Positions 7,361-15,828 are shown, numbered from the stretch's first letter. The stretch is DNA of 41,849 nucleotides from Thioalkalivibrio sp. (GCA_003550945.1 PULL01000138.1:1-41849); one strand, 5' to 3'. Numbers and translations are program-made. The notes: generated from the letters alone by a model not told the origin.

Positions 7361-7483
7361 TCAGCCAGAGCGGCGCCAGAAACGCAGCACGATGGCCTCG
7401 CAGCGGAGGTTCGGGTTCAATGGCGCCTGCAGTTCCCGCTGCCATCGCAGCGTGTCCTGAAACAACAGCGCCGTCTCCTGCAT
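7361..7483 (-). CDS. possible 40-residue peptide between holB and pilZ
   Basis: This short open frame starts at ATG 7483, 6 bp after the holB stop, and lies 132 bp before pilZ. The predicted peptide begins MQETALLFQDTLRW and ends AIVLRFWRRSG, with a plausible protein-like composition and a basic aromatic tail. A GGGG stretch precedes the ATG but is a poor ribosome binding site. I recognise no family. It would fill an otherwise empty part of a 261-bp gap in a tightly packed operon, which is the main argument for it. Chance is a real alternative in G+C-rich DNA. Confidence 0.3.
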   Translation of the reverse strand: MQETALLFQDTLRWQRELQAPLNPNLRCEAIVLRFWRRSG

Positions 7484-7489
7484 GCCCCG

Positions 7490-8353
7490 CTAGTGGGCAA
7501 ACCGTTGCAGCGAATCGCTGTCGAACAAACGCCCGAACGCGTCCCGCTCACCCTGCACGAGGTAGTGCTGGACCGAAAGCAGCAGCCGCTGCAGGCGCGG
7601 CAGCAGCGAGGCCAGGTCGCACGCGAGGAAACGCTCGATCACCGGGAAAGGAGATGTTCCGCGCAGCAGCGCCTGCAGGGCCGCGTGATCCGCCTGCCAC
7701 GCCGACCGCGCCGTATCGTCTTCCAGCAGCGCCTGCGCTTCGAGCGGCCGGTCGAGGCACGCGGCCAGCGCCTCCTCGACCGACATCTCGCGATCCGCCG
7801 CAGACCTCAGCCAATCGGCGACCACGCCCCGATCCGGTACCGGCACGCGCAGGAGCCGGCAGCGGCTCCGGACGGTCGCAGGGAGACGCGCCGGTTGCGC
7901 GGCAGACAGCAGCAGCATAGCCCCTCCGGGGGGCTCTTCCAGGGTTTTGAGCAGCGCGTTGGCGGCATTCACGGTCATCGCCTCGGCCGGCTCGATGAAC
8001 ACCAGCCGCGCGGGTCCGCTGCGGCTGAGCGACAGAAACTCGATCACCTCGCGAATATGGTCGACCAGGATCTCCTTCCCCGGCGCCTCGGGCATCACGT
8101 GAAGAATTTCCGGGTGACTGGCGCCGAGGAAGCTGCGGCATCCATTGCAGCGGCCGCAGCCGTAGCGACTATCCCCGGCGTCCGTGCAGGCCATCCGCTG
8201 CAGGAAGGCTCGTGCCAGTATCCCCTTGCCGACCCCCTTCGGCCCGGTCACCAGCAAACCGGAGGGTGCCTGGTTGGCACTGACCAGGCGAACCAGTTCG
8301 CCGAGCCGAACTTCCAGCCAGGGCGGAAAGGGGCGTTGATCACTACCGGTCAT
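7490..8353 (-). CDS. holB: DNA polymerase III delta' subunit
   Basis: Delta' is part of the clamp loader (tau/gamma-delta-delta') that places the beta clamp on primed DNA. It has 287 residues. An AAA+ domain carries GPKGVGKG at 37-44, a P-loop lacking the final Ser/Thr, consistent with delta' being unable to hydrolyse ATP. A zinc module has Cys56, Cys66, Cys69 and Cys72. NALLKTLEEPP and the SRC motif (VRSRCRLLRV) are typical clamp-loader signatures. A C-terminal helical domain follows. It starts 27 bp downstream of the tmk stop, and the neighbouring tmk and pilZ confirm the identity. Confidence 0.95.
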   Translation of the reverse strand: MTGSDQRPFPPWLEVRLGELVRLVSANQAPSGLLVTGPKGVGKGILARAFLQRMACTDAGDSRYGCGRCNGCRSFLGASHPEILHVMPEAPGKEILVDHIREVIEFLSLSRSGPARLVFIEPAEAMTVNAANALLKTLEEPPGGAMLLLSAAQPARLPATVRSRCRLLRVPVPDRGVVADWLRSAADREMSVEEALAACLDRPLEAQALLEDDTARSAWQADHAALQALLRGTSPFPVIERFLACDLASLLPRLQRLLLSVQHYLVQGERDAFGRLFDSDSLQRFAH

Positions 8354-8380
8354 TCGCTGCTCCGCCCCGGTTTTCGTCCA

Positions 8381-9019
8381 TCACAGGCGGGCCAGCCACT
8401 CCGACCAGACACAGTCGACCGCCGCAGCCACGGCCTCCACGTCGGCGGAGCCGTCGATCACGCGGTAGCGTTGCGGCTGCTCACGGGCCCGCTCCAGGTA
8501 GGCCGCGCGGGCGCGCTCGAAGAAGGCGAGATCCTCGCTTTCCATCCGGTCCCTTTTACCGCGATTGACTGCGCGTTCGAGTCCGAGCCGCGCCGGCACA
8601 TCGAACACGAACACGAGATCGGGCCGCAGATCCCCCTGCAGCCAGTCCTCCAGTACCGCCACCTTGTCCGCGCCCAGCCGCCGCCCGGCACCCTGATAGG
8701 CGAAGCTCGCGTCGGTAAACCGGTCGCACAGGACCCACGCGCCACGAGTCAACGCGGGCTCGATGCAGGCGCGCAGGTGTTCGGCCCGGGCGGCGAAGAT
8801 CAGCAGCAGTTCGGTCTCGGCCGCCATCGTCCCGATCGCAGGGTCCAGCAGCAGCCCGCGCAGCCTCTCACCGAGCGGGGTACCCCCCGGTTCCCGCGTA
8901 ACGAACAACTCCTGTCCGGTACCCCGAATGCGGTCCGTCAGGCGTTCGAGCTGAGTGGACTTCCCCGCTCCCTCGATCCCCTCGAAGGTGATGAACCGCC
9001 CGCGCGCCGGTACCGGCAT
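8381..9019 (-). CDS. tmk: thymidylate kinase
   Basis: This enzyme phosphorylates dTMP to dTDP with ATP, an essential step to dTTP. It has 212 residues, the normal length. The P-loop GIEGAGKST lies at about residues 14-22, and TREPGGTPLGERLR forms the dTMP-binding region. DRFTDASFAYQG carries the DR(F/Y) motif, and a LID region (NRGKRDRMESEDLAFFERAR) follows. Its ATG shares one base with the mltG stop (TGATG), giving translational coupling. holB follows after 27 bp. Confidence 0.96.
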   Translation of the reverse strand: MPVPARGRFITFEGIEGAGKSTQLERLTDRIRGTGQELFVTREPGGTPLGERLRGLLLDPAIGTMAAETELLLIFAARAEHLRACIEPALTRGAWVLCDRFTDASFAYQGAGRRLGADKVAVLEDWLQGDLRPDLVFVFDVPARLGLERAVNRGKRDRMESEDLAFFERARAAYLERAREQPQRYRVIDGSADVEAVAAAVDCVWSEWLARL

Positions 9020-10041
9020 CAGCGCCTCCCGTACCGGCTGGCGTCTCCGCCCAGCTGGTATTTGATCACCGCCGCGCGGTGTTCCGCGTAGGTGCGTGAG
9101 AACTCATGCGTACCGTCCTTGCGCGACACGAAAAACAGCGCATCGGTCTCGGCGGGGTTGGCGGCCGCGCGGATCGACGCGCGCCCGGGCAGTGCGATCG
9201 GCGTAGGCGGCAGGCCGTCCCGCGTATAGGTGTTGTAGGGGTGATCGCGCTGCAGTTCCGCGCGCGTCAGCCGCGTGACTCCGGGACCGAGCGGATAGAG
9301 CAGGGTCGGATCCGTCTGCAGCCGCATGCCGCGCCGCAGACGGTTCACGAACACCCCCGCGACCAGATCACGTTCGTCGGCCTGCCCCGTCTCCTTTTCG
9401 ACGATCGACGCCAGAATCAGCAGTTCGTATGGCGATTCCAGCGGGTGCCCCTCGGCCCTTTCCTCCCAGGCCTGCGTCAGCACGCGATCCATCGCCTCGT
9501 GGGCCATCCGGACCACCTGTTCCGCCGGTGTGTTTCGGCCGAACACGTAGGTATCCGGGAGGAACCAGCCCTCCGGGTGCGTGTCCGGGCGTCCCAGCAT
9601 CGCCATCACCTGCTCCAGATCCAAGGGCTCGGGCGGAACCCGCAGGGCCGCGTGTGCCTGCACCGCATCGAGAAACTGCTGTGCGGTCCAGCCCTCCGGA
9701 ATCGTCAGCCGATGCCGTATCACCGCGCCCCGGACCATGTTGTCCAGCAGATCCGCCAGCGAGAGATCCACCGTCACCAGGTATTCGCCGGCCTGCAGCC
9801 GGCCGGAAATCCCGTGATACCGGGCGTGCGCCTCCACCAGCCAGGGGTGGTTCACCCAGCCCCGCTCGGCCATCTCGCCGGTGATCTGGCGGAAACCCTG
9901 CCCTGGCCGGACCACGAATACAGCGTCCTCTTCCAGCGCCAGCGGCTGCAGCAACTCCTTCTGGTACAGACTCGCGAGATGGGCACCCGCGAGCGTCAAG
10001 GCGATCAGCAGGAGCAGGACTGTAAGACTAATCCACCGCAT
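9019..10041 (-). CDS. mltG: endolytic peptidoglycan transglycosylase MltG
   Basis: This inner-membrane YceG-family lytic transglycosylase cuts nascent glycan strands and is thought to set chain release. It has 340 residues: one N-terminal membrane helix (about residues 4-24), a LysM-like region (FVVRPGQGFRQITGEMAERGWV), then the YceG catalytic domain. The VEKETG motif at about 214-219 contains the catalytic Glu, and VNRLRRGMRLQTDPTLLYPLG is the adjacent family signature. The start overlaps the end of pabC by 14 bp and the stop overlaps tmk by one base, so it sits within a coupled operon. Confidence 0.95.
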   Translation of the reverse strand: MRWISLTVLLLLIALTLAGAHLASLYQKELLQPLALEEDAVFVVRPGQGFRQITGEMAERGWVNHPWLVEAHARYHGISGRLQAGEYLVTVDLSLADLLDNMVRGAVIRHRLTIPEGWTAQQFLDAVQAHAALRVPPEPLDLEQVMAMLGRPDTHPEGWFLPDTYVFGRNTPAEQVVRMAHEAMDRVLTQAWEERAEGHPLESPYELLILASIVEKETGQADERDLVAGVFVNRLRRGMRLQTDPTLLYPLGPGVTRLTRAELQRDHPYNTYTRDGLPPTPIALPGRASIRAAANPAETDALFFVSRKDGTHEFSRTYAEHRAAVIKYQLGGDASRYGRR

Positions 10042-10852
10042 TCATCTGTTCTCCGATCTCCCGCACGCGTTCGAGCCTTGAGGCAACCCGATGGCTGTCT
10101 TCGAGCGGCGCCTGCCGGGCCGTCGCCAGCATCGCCCTCCGCAGCCCGAGCCGCGCGCTGGTGAGAAAAATCGCATCACCGCGACGCAACTGCTCGAGCG
10201 TCATGCTGGTCTCCCGTACCGCGAGGCCGGCGGATCCGGCGTGGTCGAGCAGCCAGCCGCGTCGCGTTCCGGCCACTCCGTGCACGGCCAGTCCGGGGGT
10301 CAGCAGTGCATCGCCCTCCAGCACGAACACGTTGCTCTGGGTGCCACAGCGCACGCGGCCACCCGCATCAAGCATCAGCCCCTCGTCCCAGTCGTCAGCC
10401 CATTCCCGGCGTGCCAGCACATTCTCCAGCCGATTGAGGTGCTTGCAACCCGGGACGGGACTGCGCGAAACCCGGGTCCTGCACACGCCCAGGCGCAGTA
10501 TGTCCGAGGCGTCGGGAATGTCCAGTGGCGCACCGCCGATCACGATCCGGGTCGGGTGCACGACAACCGGTGGCGCGTACCCACGCGGGCCCGGTCCGCG
10601 GGTGACGATCAACTTGGCCATGGAGGGAACATTGAGGGACACCCGGGCCAGTTCGTCCAGACAATCCTGCTCGCGCGGCCTCGGGATTCCAAGCCGATCC
10701 AGACCACGGCACAGCCGGCTCCAGTGCCTCCCCCACAACACGGGAACGCCCGCCTGCAGCCGCAGGGTTTCAAAAGCGCCGTCGCCGAACTGCAATCCGC
10801 GATCGGCCGCTTCGATCCGTGCCCCGGGTTCACCATTGACCAGTGTGATCAT
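10028..10852 (-). CDS. pabC: aminodeoxychorismate lyase
   Basis: This fold-type IV PLP enzyme releases pyruvate from 4-amino-4-deoxychorismate to give p-aminobenzoate for folate. It has 274 residues. RGLQFGDGAFETLR near the N-terminus is the class IV signature. The Schiff-base lysine is Lys137 in GCKHLNRLENVLARR, and GTQSNVFVLEG and TSARLGLRRA line the cofactor site. The ATG overlaps the pabB TGA by four bases (ATGA), placing PabB and PabC, consecutive enzymes of one pathway, under translational coupling. mltG overlaps its 3' end. Confidence 0.95.
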   Translation of the reverse strand: MITLVNGEPGARIEAADRGLQFGDGAFETLRLQAGVPVLWGRHWSRLCRGLDRLGIPRPREQDCLDELARVSLNVPSMAKLIVTRGPGPRGYAPPVVVHPTRIVIGGAPLDIPDASDILRLGVCRTRVSRSPVPGCKHLNRLENVLARREWADDWDEGLMLDAGGRVRCGTQSNVFVLEGDALLTPGLAVHGVAGTRRGWLLDHAGSAGLAVRETSMTLEQLRRGDAIFLTSARLGLRRAMLATARQAPLEDSHRVASRLERVREIGEQMNAVD

Positions 10853-12162
10853 GTCTGCAACGCGTCGAGCAGCGCGCGGGCCTTGTGCCGGGTTTCGCGC
10901 AGCTCCGCCTGCGGATCCGAGTCCGCCACGATCCCGGCACCGGTACGAAAGCGGATTTCCCTGCCCCGCGTGACCAGTGTGCGGATCAGGATGTTCGTGT
11001 CCATCACGCCGTGGCGACTCACATAGCCGCAGGATCCGGTGTAGGCGCCGCGGACGGCACGCCGCTCCAGTTCCTGGATGATCTGCATGCTGCGGATCTT
11101 CGGGCAGCCGGTGATGGTTCCGCCGGGAAACGTGGCTCGGATCAGGTCCCCCGGCGTCGTGCCCTCCCGCAGCCGTGCCTGAACCGAGGACACGATGTGG
11201 TGGACGCGGCGGTAGCTCTCGATGGTCATGAAATCGGCCACCTGCACGGTTCCGGTGCGGGCGACACGGCCGAGGTCATTGCGTTCCAGATCCACCAGCA
11301 TCACGTGTTCGGCCTGTTCCTTTGCGTTGACCCTGAGTTCGTGCGAAAGCGCCTGATCCTTCGTGCTGTCCGCATCCCTGCGCCGCGTGCCCGCAATCGG
11401 CCGGGTCTCCACCACGCCGTCGCGCACACTGATCAGGCGCTCGGGAGAGGAACTGAGCACCTCGGCACCCGGCAGCCGAAGCCAGGCCGCAAACGGCGCC
11501 GGATTGGCTTCCCGCAGGCGCCGGTACAGTACGCCTGTCTCCGGCGCTCGAGCGCAGCGCACGCGCCACCCGCGCGACAGGTTGGCCTGGAAACAGTCAC
11601 CGTCGCGAATGTAACCCAGTGCGCGTTGCACCGCCTCCAGATAATCAGCGGCTGGCTCCTCGGTTACCGTGAGCAAGGGCCATGGGTCCGGTCGCCAGGC
11701 GCTCGAGTGCTCGAGGTCGCGACAGACCTGTTCCCAGCGGGACGCATCGTCCGACTCATCGACGAAGTAGGTCCGCCTTTCCTGGTGATCGACGATCAGC
11801 GCCGCAGGAAACGCAGTGACCAGTGCGGACGGGAGCCAGGGATCGGGGATGCACTGGCCAAGCGCCGGTTCCAGGGTCCACGCGAACTCGTAGCCGAGGT
11901 AGATGAACCAGCCGCCCAGAAAGGGAAGCTCGGGGTGCTCGGGCTCGATCCGCACATCGTCGAAGGCGCCCATTCGATCGAGTTGCGCCATGACCGCCCG
12001 CGCGTCGCCCGCGACGCTGTGACCGGGAAACGCGAACAGGATCGAGAACCGGGCCGGTGCCTGACCGATCAGGGCCGACTCGAGCAGGTGCGGGTAGCGC
12101 TCGGGAAAGGCCCGGGCCAGCGCAAACAGATCCGCGCCGGTCGCGATCGGCCGGACCGACAT
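10849..12162 (-). CDS. pabB: aminodeoxychorismate synthase component I
   Basis: This enzyme converts chorismate plus ammonia (from the PabA glutaminase) to aminodeoxychorismate. I start it at ATG 12162, 8 bp after the fabF stop, giving 437 residues; the frame continues upstream inside fabF. The chorismate-binding domain is clear: DCFQANLSRGW, SSSPERLISV, AEHVMLVDLERNDLGRV, and FPGGTITGCPKIRSMQIIQELE. MDTNILIRTL and the modest length resemble PabB more than TrpE, and pabC overlaps its end. The motif at 255-259 is PIAGT. E. coli PabB has PIKGT with a catalytic Lys274, whereas TrpE has Ala, so the assignment rests on context and overall resemblance. No pabA is nearby. Confidence 0.87.
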   Translation of the reverse strand: MSVRPIATGADLFALARAFPERYPHLLESALIGQAPARFSILFAFPGHSVAGDARAVMAQLDRMGAFDDVRIEPEHPELPFLGGWFIYLGYEFAWTLEPALGQCIPDPWLPSALVTAFPAALIVDHQERRTYFVDESDDASRWEQVCRDLEHSSAWRPDPWPLLTVTEEPAADYLEAVQRALGYIRDGDCFQANLSRGWRVRCARAPETGVLYRRLREANPAPFAAWLRLPGAEVLSSSPERLISVRDGVVETRPIAGTRRRDADSTKDQALSHELRVNAKEQAEHVMLVDLERNDLGRVARTGTVQVADFMTIESYRRVHHIVSSVQARLREGTTPGDLIRATFPGGTITGCPKIRSMQIIQELERRAVRGAYTGSCGYVSRHGVMDTNILIRTLVTRGREIRFRTGAGIVADSDPQAELRETRHKARALLDALQT

Positions 12163-12170
12163 GCGGGTGA

Positions 12171-13409
12171 CTACAGCGTACGGAACAGCAACGAGCCGTT
12201 GGTGCCGCCGAACCCAAACGAGTTGGACAATGCCACCCGGGTGCTCAGGTCCCGAGCCTCGTGCGGCACGTAGTCCAGATCGCAACCCTCCCCGGGATTG
12301 TCCAGGTTGATCGTCGGCGGCGATACCTGATGGTGCAGGGCCAGCACCGAGAACACGCCTTCGATACCGCCCGCTGCCCCGAGGAGGTGGCCGGTCATCG
12401 ACTTGGTGGAGTTCACGAACACCTTCGGTGCGTGGTCCCCAAGCGCGCGCTTCACGGCCATGGTCTCGGCGAGGTCGCCCGCGGGCGTGGAAGTGCCGTG
12501 GGCGTTGATGTAACCAACCTCGCTGACATCGACCCCGGCGTCCTTCATGGCCCGAAGCATGCAGTCTGCAGCGCCTTCGCCACCCTGCGAAGGCTGCGTC
12601 ATGTGGTACGCGTCGGAGTTCCAGGCGAAGCCCGCAAGCTCGCAGTAGATCCGTGCGCCACGTTTCTTGGCGAACTCGTATTCCTCGAGCATCAGCACAC
12701 CGGCGCCGTCGCTGAGCACAAAGCCGTCACGGTCGCGGTCCCAGGGGCGCGATGCGCGCGCAGGGTCGTCGTTCCGGGTTGAAAGCGCCCGGGCAGCCGC
12801 GAAGCCGCCGATACCGAGCGGCGTGGTGGCCATCTCGGCCCCGCCGGCCAGCATCGCCTCGACGTCGCCATAGGCGATCATTCGGGCCGCGTCGCCAATG
12901 TTGTGCGTTCCGGTGGCACAGGCCGACACGATCGAGATGTTGGGCCCCTTCAGACCCTTCATGATCGACAGGTTGCCCGCGACCATGTTGATGATCGCGC
13001 TGGGCACGAAGAACGGCGAAATCTTGCGCGGGCCACCTTTCAGATAGGCGGCATACGACCGCTCGATGTACGGAAGACCGCCGATTCCGGAGCCAATGGC
13101 CACGCCGATCCGGTCAGCGTTCTCCTCGGTCACTTCGAGGCCGGAATCCTCCAGCGCCTGCAGACCCGCGGCAAGGCCATACAGGACGAAGGTGTCCATC
13201 TTCTTCTGGTCCTTCACCGGTACGTAGTCGTTCGCGTCGAAGTCCCGCACGGCGCCGGAAATGCGCACCGGCATCTCCGAGGCGTCGAACACGTCGATCG
13301 GCGTGATGCCGCTCCTGCCGGCAACGATGTTTTCCCAGGCTGTCTCAACGGTCGACCCGACCGGGGAAACGATGCCCAGACCCGTAACCACCACACGACG
13401 CTTAGACAC
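12171..13409 (-). CDS. fabF: beta-ketoacyl-ACP synthase II
   Basis: FabF condenses malonyl-ACP with acyl-ACP to elongate fatty acids, including the temperature-regulated C16:1 to C18:1 step. I start it at GTG 13409, which gives the standard N-terminus SKRRVVVTGLG and 412 residues with GGAGAGA just upstream; the longer frame lacks similarity. The Cys-His-His triad is Cys164 in SACATGTH, His304 in INAHGTST and His341 in STKSMTGHLLGA. FGFGGTN occurs near the C-terminus. It lies 105 bp after acpP and 8 bp before pabB. Confidence 0.97.
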   Translation of the reverse strand: MSKRRVVVTGLGIVSPVGSTVETAWENIVAGRSGITPIDVFDASEMPVRISGAVRDFDANDYVPVKDQKKMDTFVLYGLAAGLQALEDSGLEVTEENADRIGVAIGSGIGGLPYIERSYAAYLKGGPRKISPFFVPSAIINMVAGNLSIMKGLKGPNISIVSACATGTHNIGDAARMIAYGDVEAMLAGGAEMATTPLGIGGFAAARALSTRNDDPARASRPWDRDRDGFVLSDGAGVLMLEEYEFAKKRGARIYCELAGFAWNSDAYHMTQPSQGGEGAADCMLRAMKDAGVDVSEVGYINAHGTSTPAGDLAETMAVKRALGDHAPKVFVNSTKSMTGHLLGAAGGIEGVFSVLALHHQVSPPTINLDNPGEGCDLDYVPHEARDLSTRVALSNSFGFGGTNGSLLFRTL

Positions 13410-13514
13410 AGACTCTCTCCCTACGCGGCGAAACAACAAGGCAAGGGGCTGCACTCGACCCGATGCGAGCGGCCCCTGCCCTCAGTGCATTGGAACGGCC
13501 GAGGCCGATACGGG

Positions 13515-13754
13515 CTAGTCCTTCAGGTGCGCCTGAATGTAATCGATCGCCTGCTGCACGGTGGTGATCTTTTCGGCCTGCTCGTCCGGGATCTCCGTCT
13601 CGAACTCTTCTTCCAGGGCCATGACCAGTTCCACGGTGTCCAGTGAATCTGCGCCGAGATCCTCGACGAATGACGCGGTGTTCGTCACGTCCTCTTCCTT
13701 GGCGCCCAACTGTTCGACGACGATCTTCTTGACGCGTTCTTCAATGCTGCTCAT
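13515..13754 (-). CDS. acpP: acyl carrier protein
   Basis: This is the small acidic carrier of growing acyl chains. It has 79 residues from ATG 13754, which gives the standard MSSIEERVKKIV N-terminus with AGGGGAT upstream; eleven in-frame codons before it are dispensable. Ser37 in GADSLDTVELVMALEEEF receives 4'-phosphopantetheine. It follows fabG by 145 bp, longer than the other gaps in the string. That gap includes a strong hairpin and a TAGAAT sequence that could be a separate acpP -10, which would allow the usual high ACP expression. Confidence 0.98.
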   Translation of the reverse strand: MSSIEERVKKIVVEQLGAKEEDVTNTASFVEDLGADSLDTVELVMALEEEFETEIPDEQAEKITTVQQAIDYIQAHLKD

Positions 13755-13899
13755 GTACGGCATCCCCTTTGGATGTGTGGCGGTCAATTTGCGAGCGCCA
13801 TTCTAGTGAAAAGCCCCGGTTCGATCCAGCGTAGCGCCGCAGCGCCTGTGGACCTTCGTCGGGGGGGCCGGGGGAATCACCACGACCCCCCGGATTTGG
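13755..13899 (-). promoter_or_regulatory. fabG-acpP spacer with hairpin and possible acpP promoter
   Basis: Just after the fabG stop, at 13868-13893, CCGGGGG pairs with CCCCCGG around a 12-base loop. No T-run follows, so it may stabilise the mRNA or attenuate transcription. Further downstream on the minus strand, TAGAAT resembles a -10 element about 50 bp before the acpP ATG, but no clear -35 is present. Confidence 0.4.
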
Positions 13900-14637
13900 T
13901 CAATGCATGAACATCCCGCCGTTGACGTGCAGTGTCTCCCCGGTAATGTAACCCGCACCCGGGGAAGCAAGGAAGGAGACGGCGGCGGCAATCTCTTCCG
14001 GCTCGCCGAGGCGGCCCAGCGGAATACCCTCCAACAGCTTCGTGCGGGTGGCCTCCGGGAGTTCCCGCGTCATGTCGGTGTCGATGAAACCCGGCGCAAC
14101 GGTGTTCACCGTAATGTGCCGGCTGCCCACCTCCCGGGCCAGCGAGCGCGCGAACCCGGCGAGCCCGGCCTTCGCGGCCGCGTAGTTGGTCTGCCCCGCA
14201 TTACCGCTGGAACCCACCACCGAGCCGATCAGGATAATGCGCCCGCGCCGGGCCTTCATCATGCCTTTCAGCAGCTTCTGGGTCAGGCGGACTGCGGAGG
14301 TGAGGTTGGTCTCGATGATGCTATCCCACTCCGCGTCCTTCATGCGCATCAGGAGGTTGTCCCGGGTAATGCCCGCGTTGTTCACCAGCACCTCGATCCC
14401 GCCTTCCTGTTCCTGGATGTCGTCGAGCGCCGCCTGCACGGACGCAGGGTCGGTGACGTTCATCTCCAGTCCACGGCCGCCAACGTCGGACAGCGCCGCG
14501 GTGATCGCCTCCGCACCACGGGCCGTGGTCGCGGTGCCGATCACTCTCCAGCCATCCTGGGCCAACCGCCGGGCAATGGCGGCACCAATTCCGCGGCTGG
14601 CGCCCGTCACCAGGGCTGCGCCTCTCGTATCAGACAT
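13900..14637 (-). CDS. fabG: 3-oxoacyl-ACP reductase
   Basis: FabG reduces 3-ketoacyl-ACP to 3-hydroxyacyl-ACP with NADPH in each elongation cycle. It has 245 residues of the short-chain dehydrogenase fold. Features are TGASRGIG (cofactor loop, 11-18), NNAG (86-89), catalytic Ser139, Tyr152 and Lys156 (YAAAK), and the C-terminal GYITGETLHVNGGMFM characteristic of FabG. It lies between fabD and acpP, the usual order, which separates it from the many SDR paralogues. Confidence 0.97.
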   Translation of the reverse strand: MSDTRGAALVTGASRGIGAAIARRLAQDGWRVIGTATTARGAEAITAALSDVGGRGLEMNVTDPASVQAALDDIQEQEGGIEVLVNNAGITRDNLLMRMKDAEWDSIIETNLTSAVRLTQKLLKGMMKARRGRIILIGSVVGSSGNAGQTNYAAAKAGLAGFARSLAREVGSRHITVNTVAPGFIDTDMTRELPEATRTKLLEGIPLGRLGEPEEIAAAVSFLASPGAGYITGETLHVNGGMFMH

Positions 14638-14682
14638 CGATCCTTCCTTTGTTCGGTTTTCAGGATTGGGCGGGGCCGGTGG

Positions 14683-15624
14683 TCAGGCCCTCAGCGCTTC
14701 CAGGGTACGGGCCAGGCCCGCGTCATCGCTCAATTCGCACAGCTGCAGCTCACGGTCGATGCGCTTTGCAAGCCCGGTCAGCACCTTTCCAGGACCGGCC
14801 TCCACCAGAAGTTGCACGCCATCGGCGCGCATCGCCTGCACGGTCTCGACCCAGCGAACCGGACGATAAAGCTGCTCGGCCAGAATGGCCCTGAGTTCAT
14901 CCACCGACTGCACCGGAGCCGCAGACACGTTGTGCAGCACCGGGATTTCAGGCAGGCGCAGTTCCGTCGTGGCGAGCCGCGCGGCAAGGCGTTCCGCCGC
15001 CGGCCGCATCAGCGCGCAGTGCGAGGGCACCGAGACTGGCAGCCGCAACGCCCGCTTCGCGCCCGCACCCGATGCCGCAGCCACCGCGCGCTCGACCGCC
15101 TGCGCCGAACCCGCAATCACCACCTGCCCGGGCGAATTGAAATTCACCGCCTCGAGCACGTCGTCACCCGCATGCGTGGCACAGAGTTCCCGAACCGCAG
15201 CGTCTTCGAGACCCAGGATGGCCGCCATCGCGCCGGCGTCTGCGGGTACCGCTTCCTGCATCGCAGCGGCACGTTCGGCCACCAGCGCCACGGCGTCGGA
15301 AAACTCCAGCGCCCCGGCCGCGACCAGCGCGCTGTATTCGCCGAGACTATGTCCCGCCATCCTGGCCGGTTGCAGGTCCGTGGCCTGCGCCAGCACGCGC
15401 CAGGCGGCGACACCGGCGGCGAGCATCGCGGGTTGAGTGAATTCGGTCTGGTTCAGGGTCTCTGCCGGACCGGTCTGGCTCAGCTGCCAAAGGTCCGTGC
15501 CCAGCACCTCGGAGGCCTCGCCGAAGGTCTCGCGGACGATGGGACGACCCGCGCCCAGCGCCCCCAGCATACCCACCGACTGTGAGCCCTGACCCGGGAA
15601 GACGACTGCCCAATGCGATTCCAT
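14683..15624 (-). CDS. fabD: malonyl-CoA:ACP transacylase
   Basis: FabD moves the malonyl group from CoA to ACP. It has 313 residues. The oxyanion-hole motif FPGQGSQ is near the start, Ser93 is the nucleophile in GHSLGEYSAL, and His202 (SVPSHCALM) completes the dyad. It is the first gene of this string. The usual upstream partners rpmF, plsX and fabH are absent, replaced by a 237-bp divergent region and infA. Confidence 0.97.
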   Translation of the reverse strand: MESHWAVVFPGQGSQSVGMLGALGAGRPIVRETFGEASEVLGTDLWQLSQTGPAETLNQTEFTQPAMLAAGVAAWRVLAQATDLQPARMAGHSLGEYSALVAAGALEFSDAVALVAERAAAMQEAVPADAGAMAAILGLEDAAVRELCATHAGDDVLEAVNFNSPGQVVIAGSAQAVERAVAAASGAGAKRALRLPVSVPSHCALMRPAAERLAARLATTELRLPEIPVLHNVSAAPVQSVDELRAILAEQLYRPVRWVETVQAMRADGVQLLVEAGPGKVLTGLAKRIDRELQLCELSDDAGLARTLEALRA

Positions 15625-15672
15625 GGCGAATCCGTTCCGATCGAGGATGGCGTAGTTTAGGCGTAACGATTC

Positions 15673-15692
15673 TCGAGCGGCAAACCGCTCGA
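15673..15692. promoter_or_regulatory. perfect 8-bp inverted repeat between divergent fabD and infA
   Basis: TCGAGCGG and CCGCTCGA flank a CAAA loop. The repeat lies about 50 bp upstream of the fabD ATG and 170 bp upstream of infA. It could be an operator for the fab operon or a hairpin in its 5' leader. The sequence does not match a FabR or FadR site that I can recall. Confidence 0.45.
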
Positions 15693-15800
15693 CATTCTTA
15701 TCCGCGCAACCCGGCGCACCCCAGCCTCCACCCCGCCTCCGGAGGCGCAGCGCAATTCAGACGATGGCCGGTGAAAAACCGGGCGGGGCGCTACCTCTGC

Positions 15801-15828
15801 TTGAGTTCCGGCCGTGCATCCGCATAAT
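15801..15828 (+). promoter_or_regulatory. sigma-70-type promoter of infA
   Basis: TTGAGT (15801-15806) and CATAAT (15823-15828) are spaced by 16 bp and end 33 bp before the infA ATG. Both boxes are close to consensus and the position is right for a short leader. Confidence 0.5.

Noticed and set aside
7236..7445. A 69-codon minus-strand frame in the holB-pilZ gap
   Set aside because: Its composition is Ala/Gly/Pro-rich without a ribosome binding site. The competing 40-residue frame at 7361-7483 has a better position and composition.
6890..9091. A 733-codon plus-strand frame across pilZ, holB and tmk
   Set aside because: It is antisense to three confident genes, with no homology visible.
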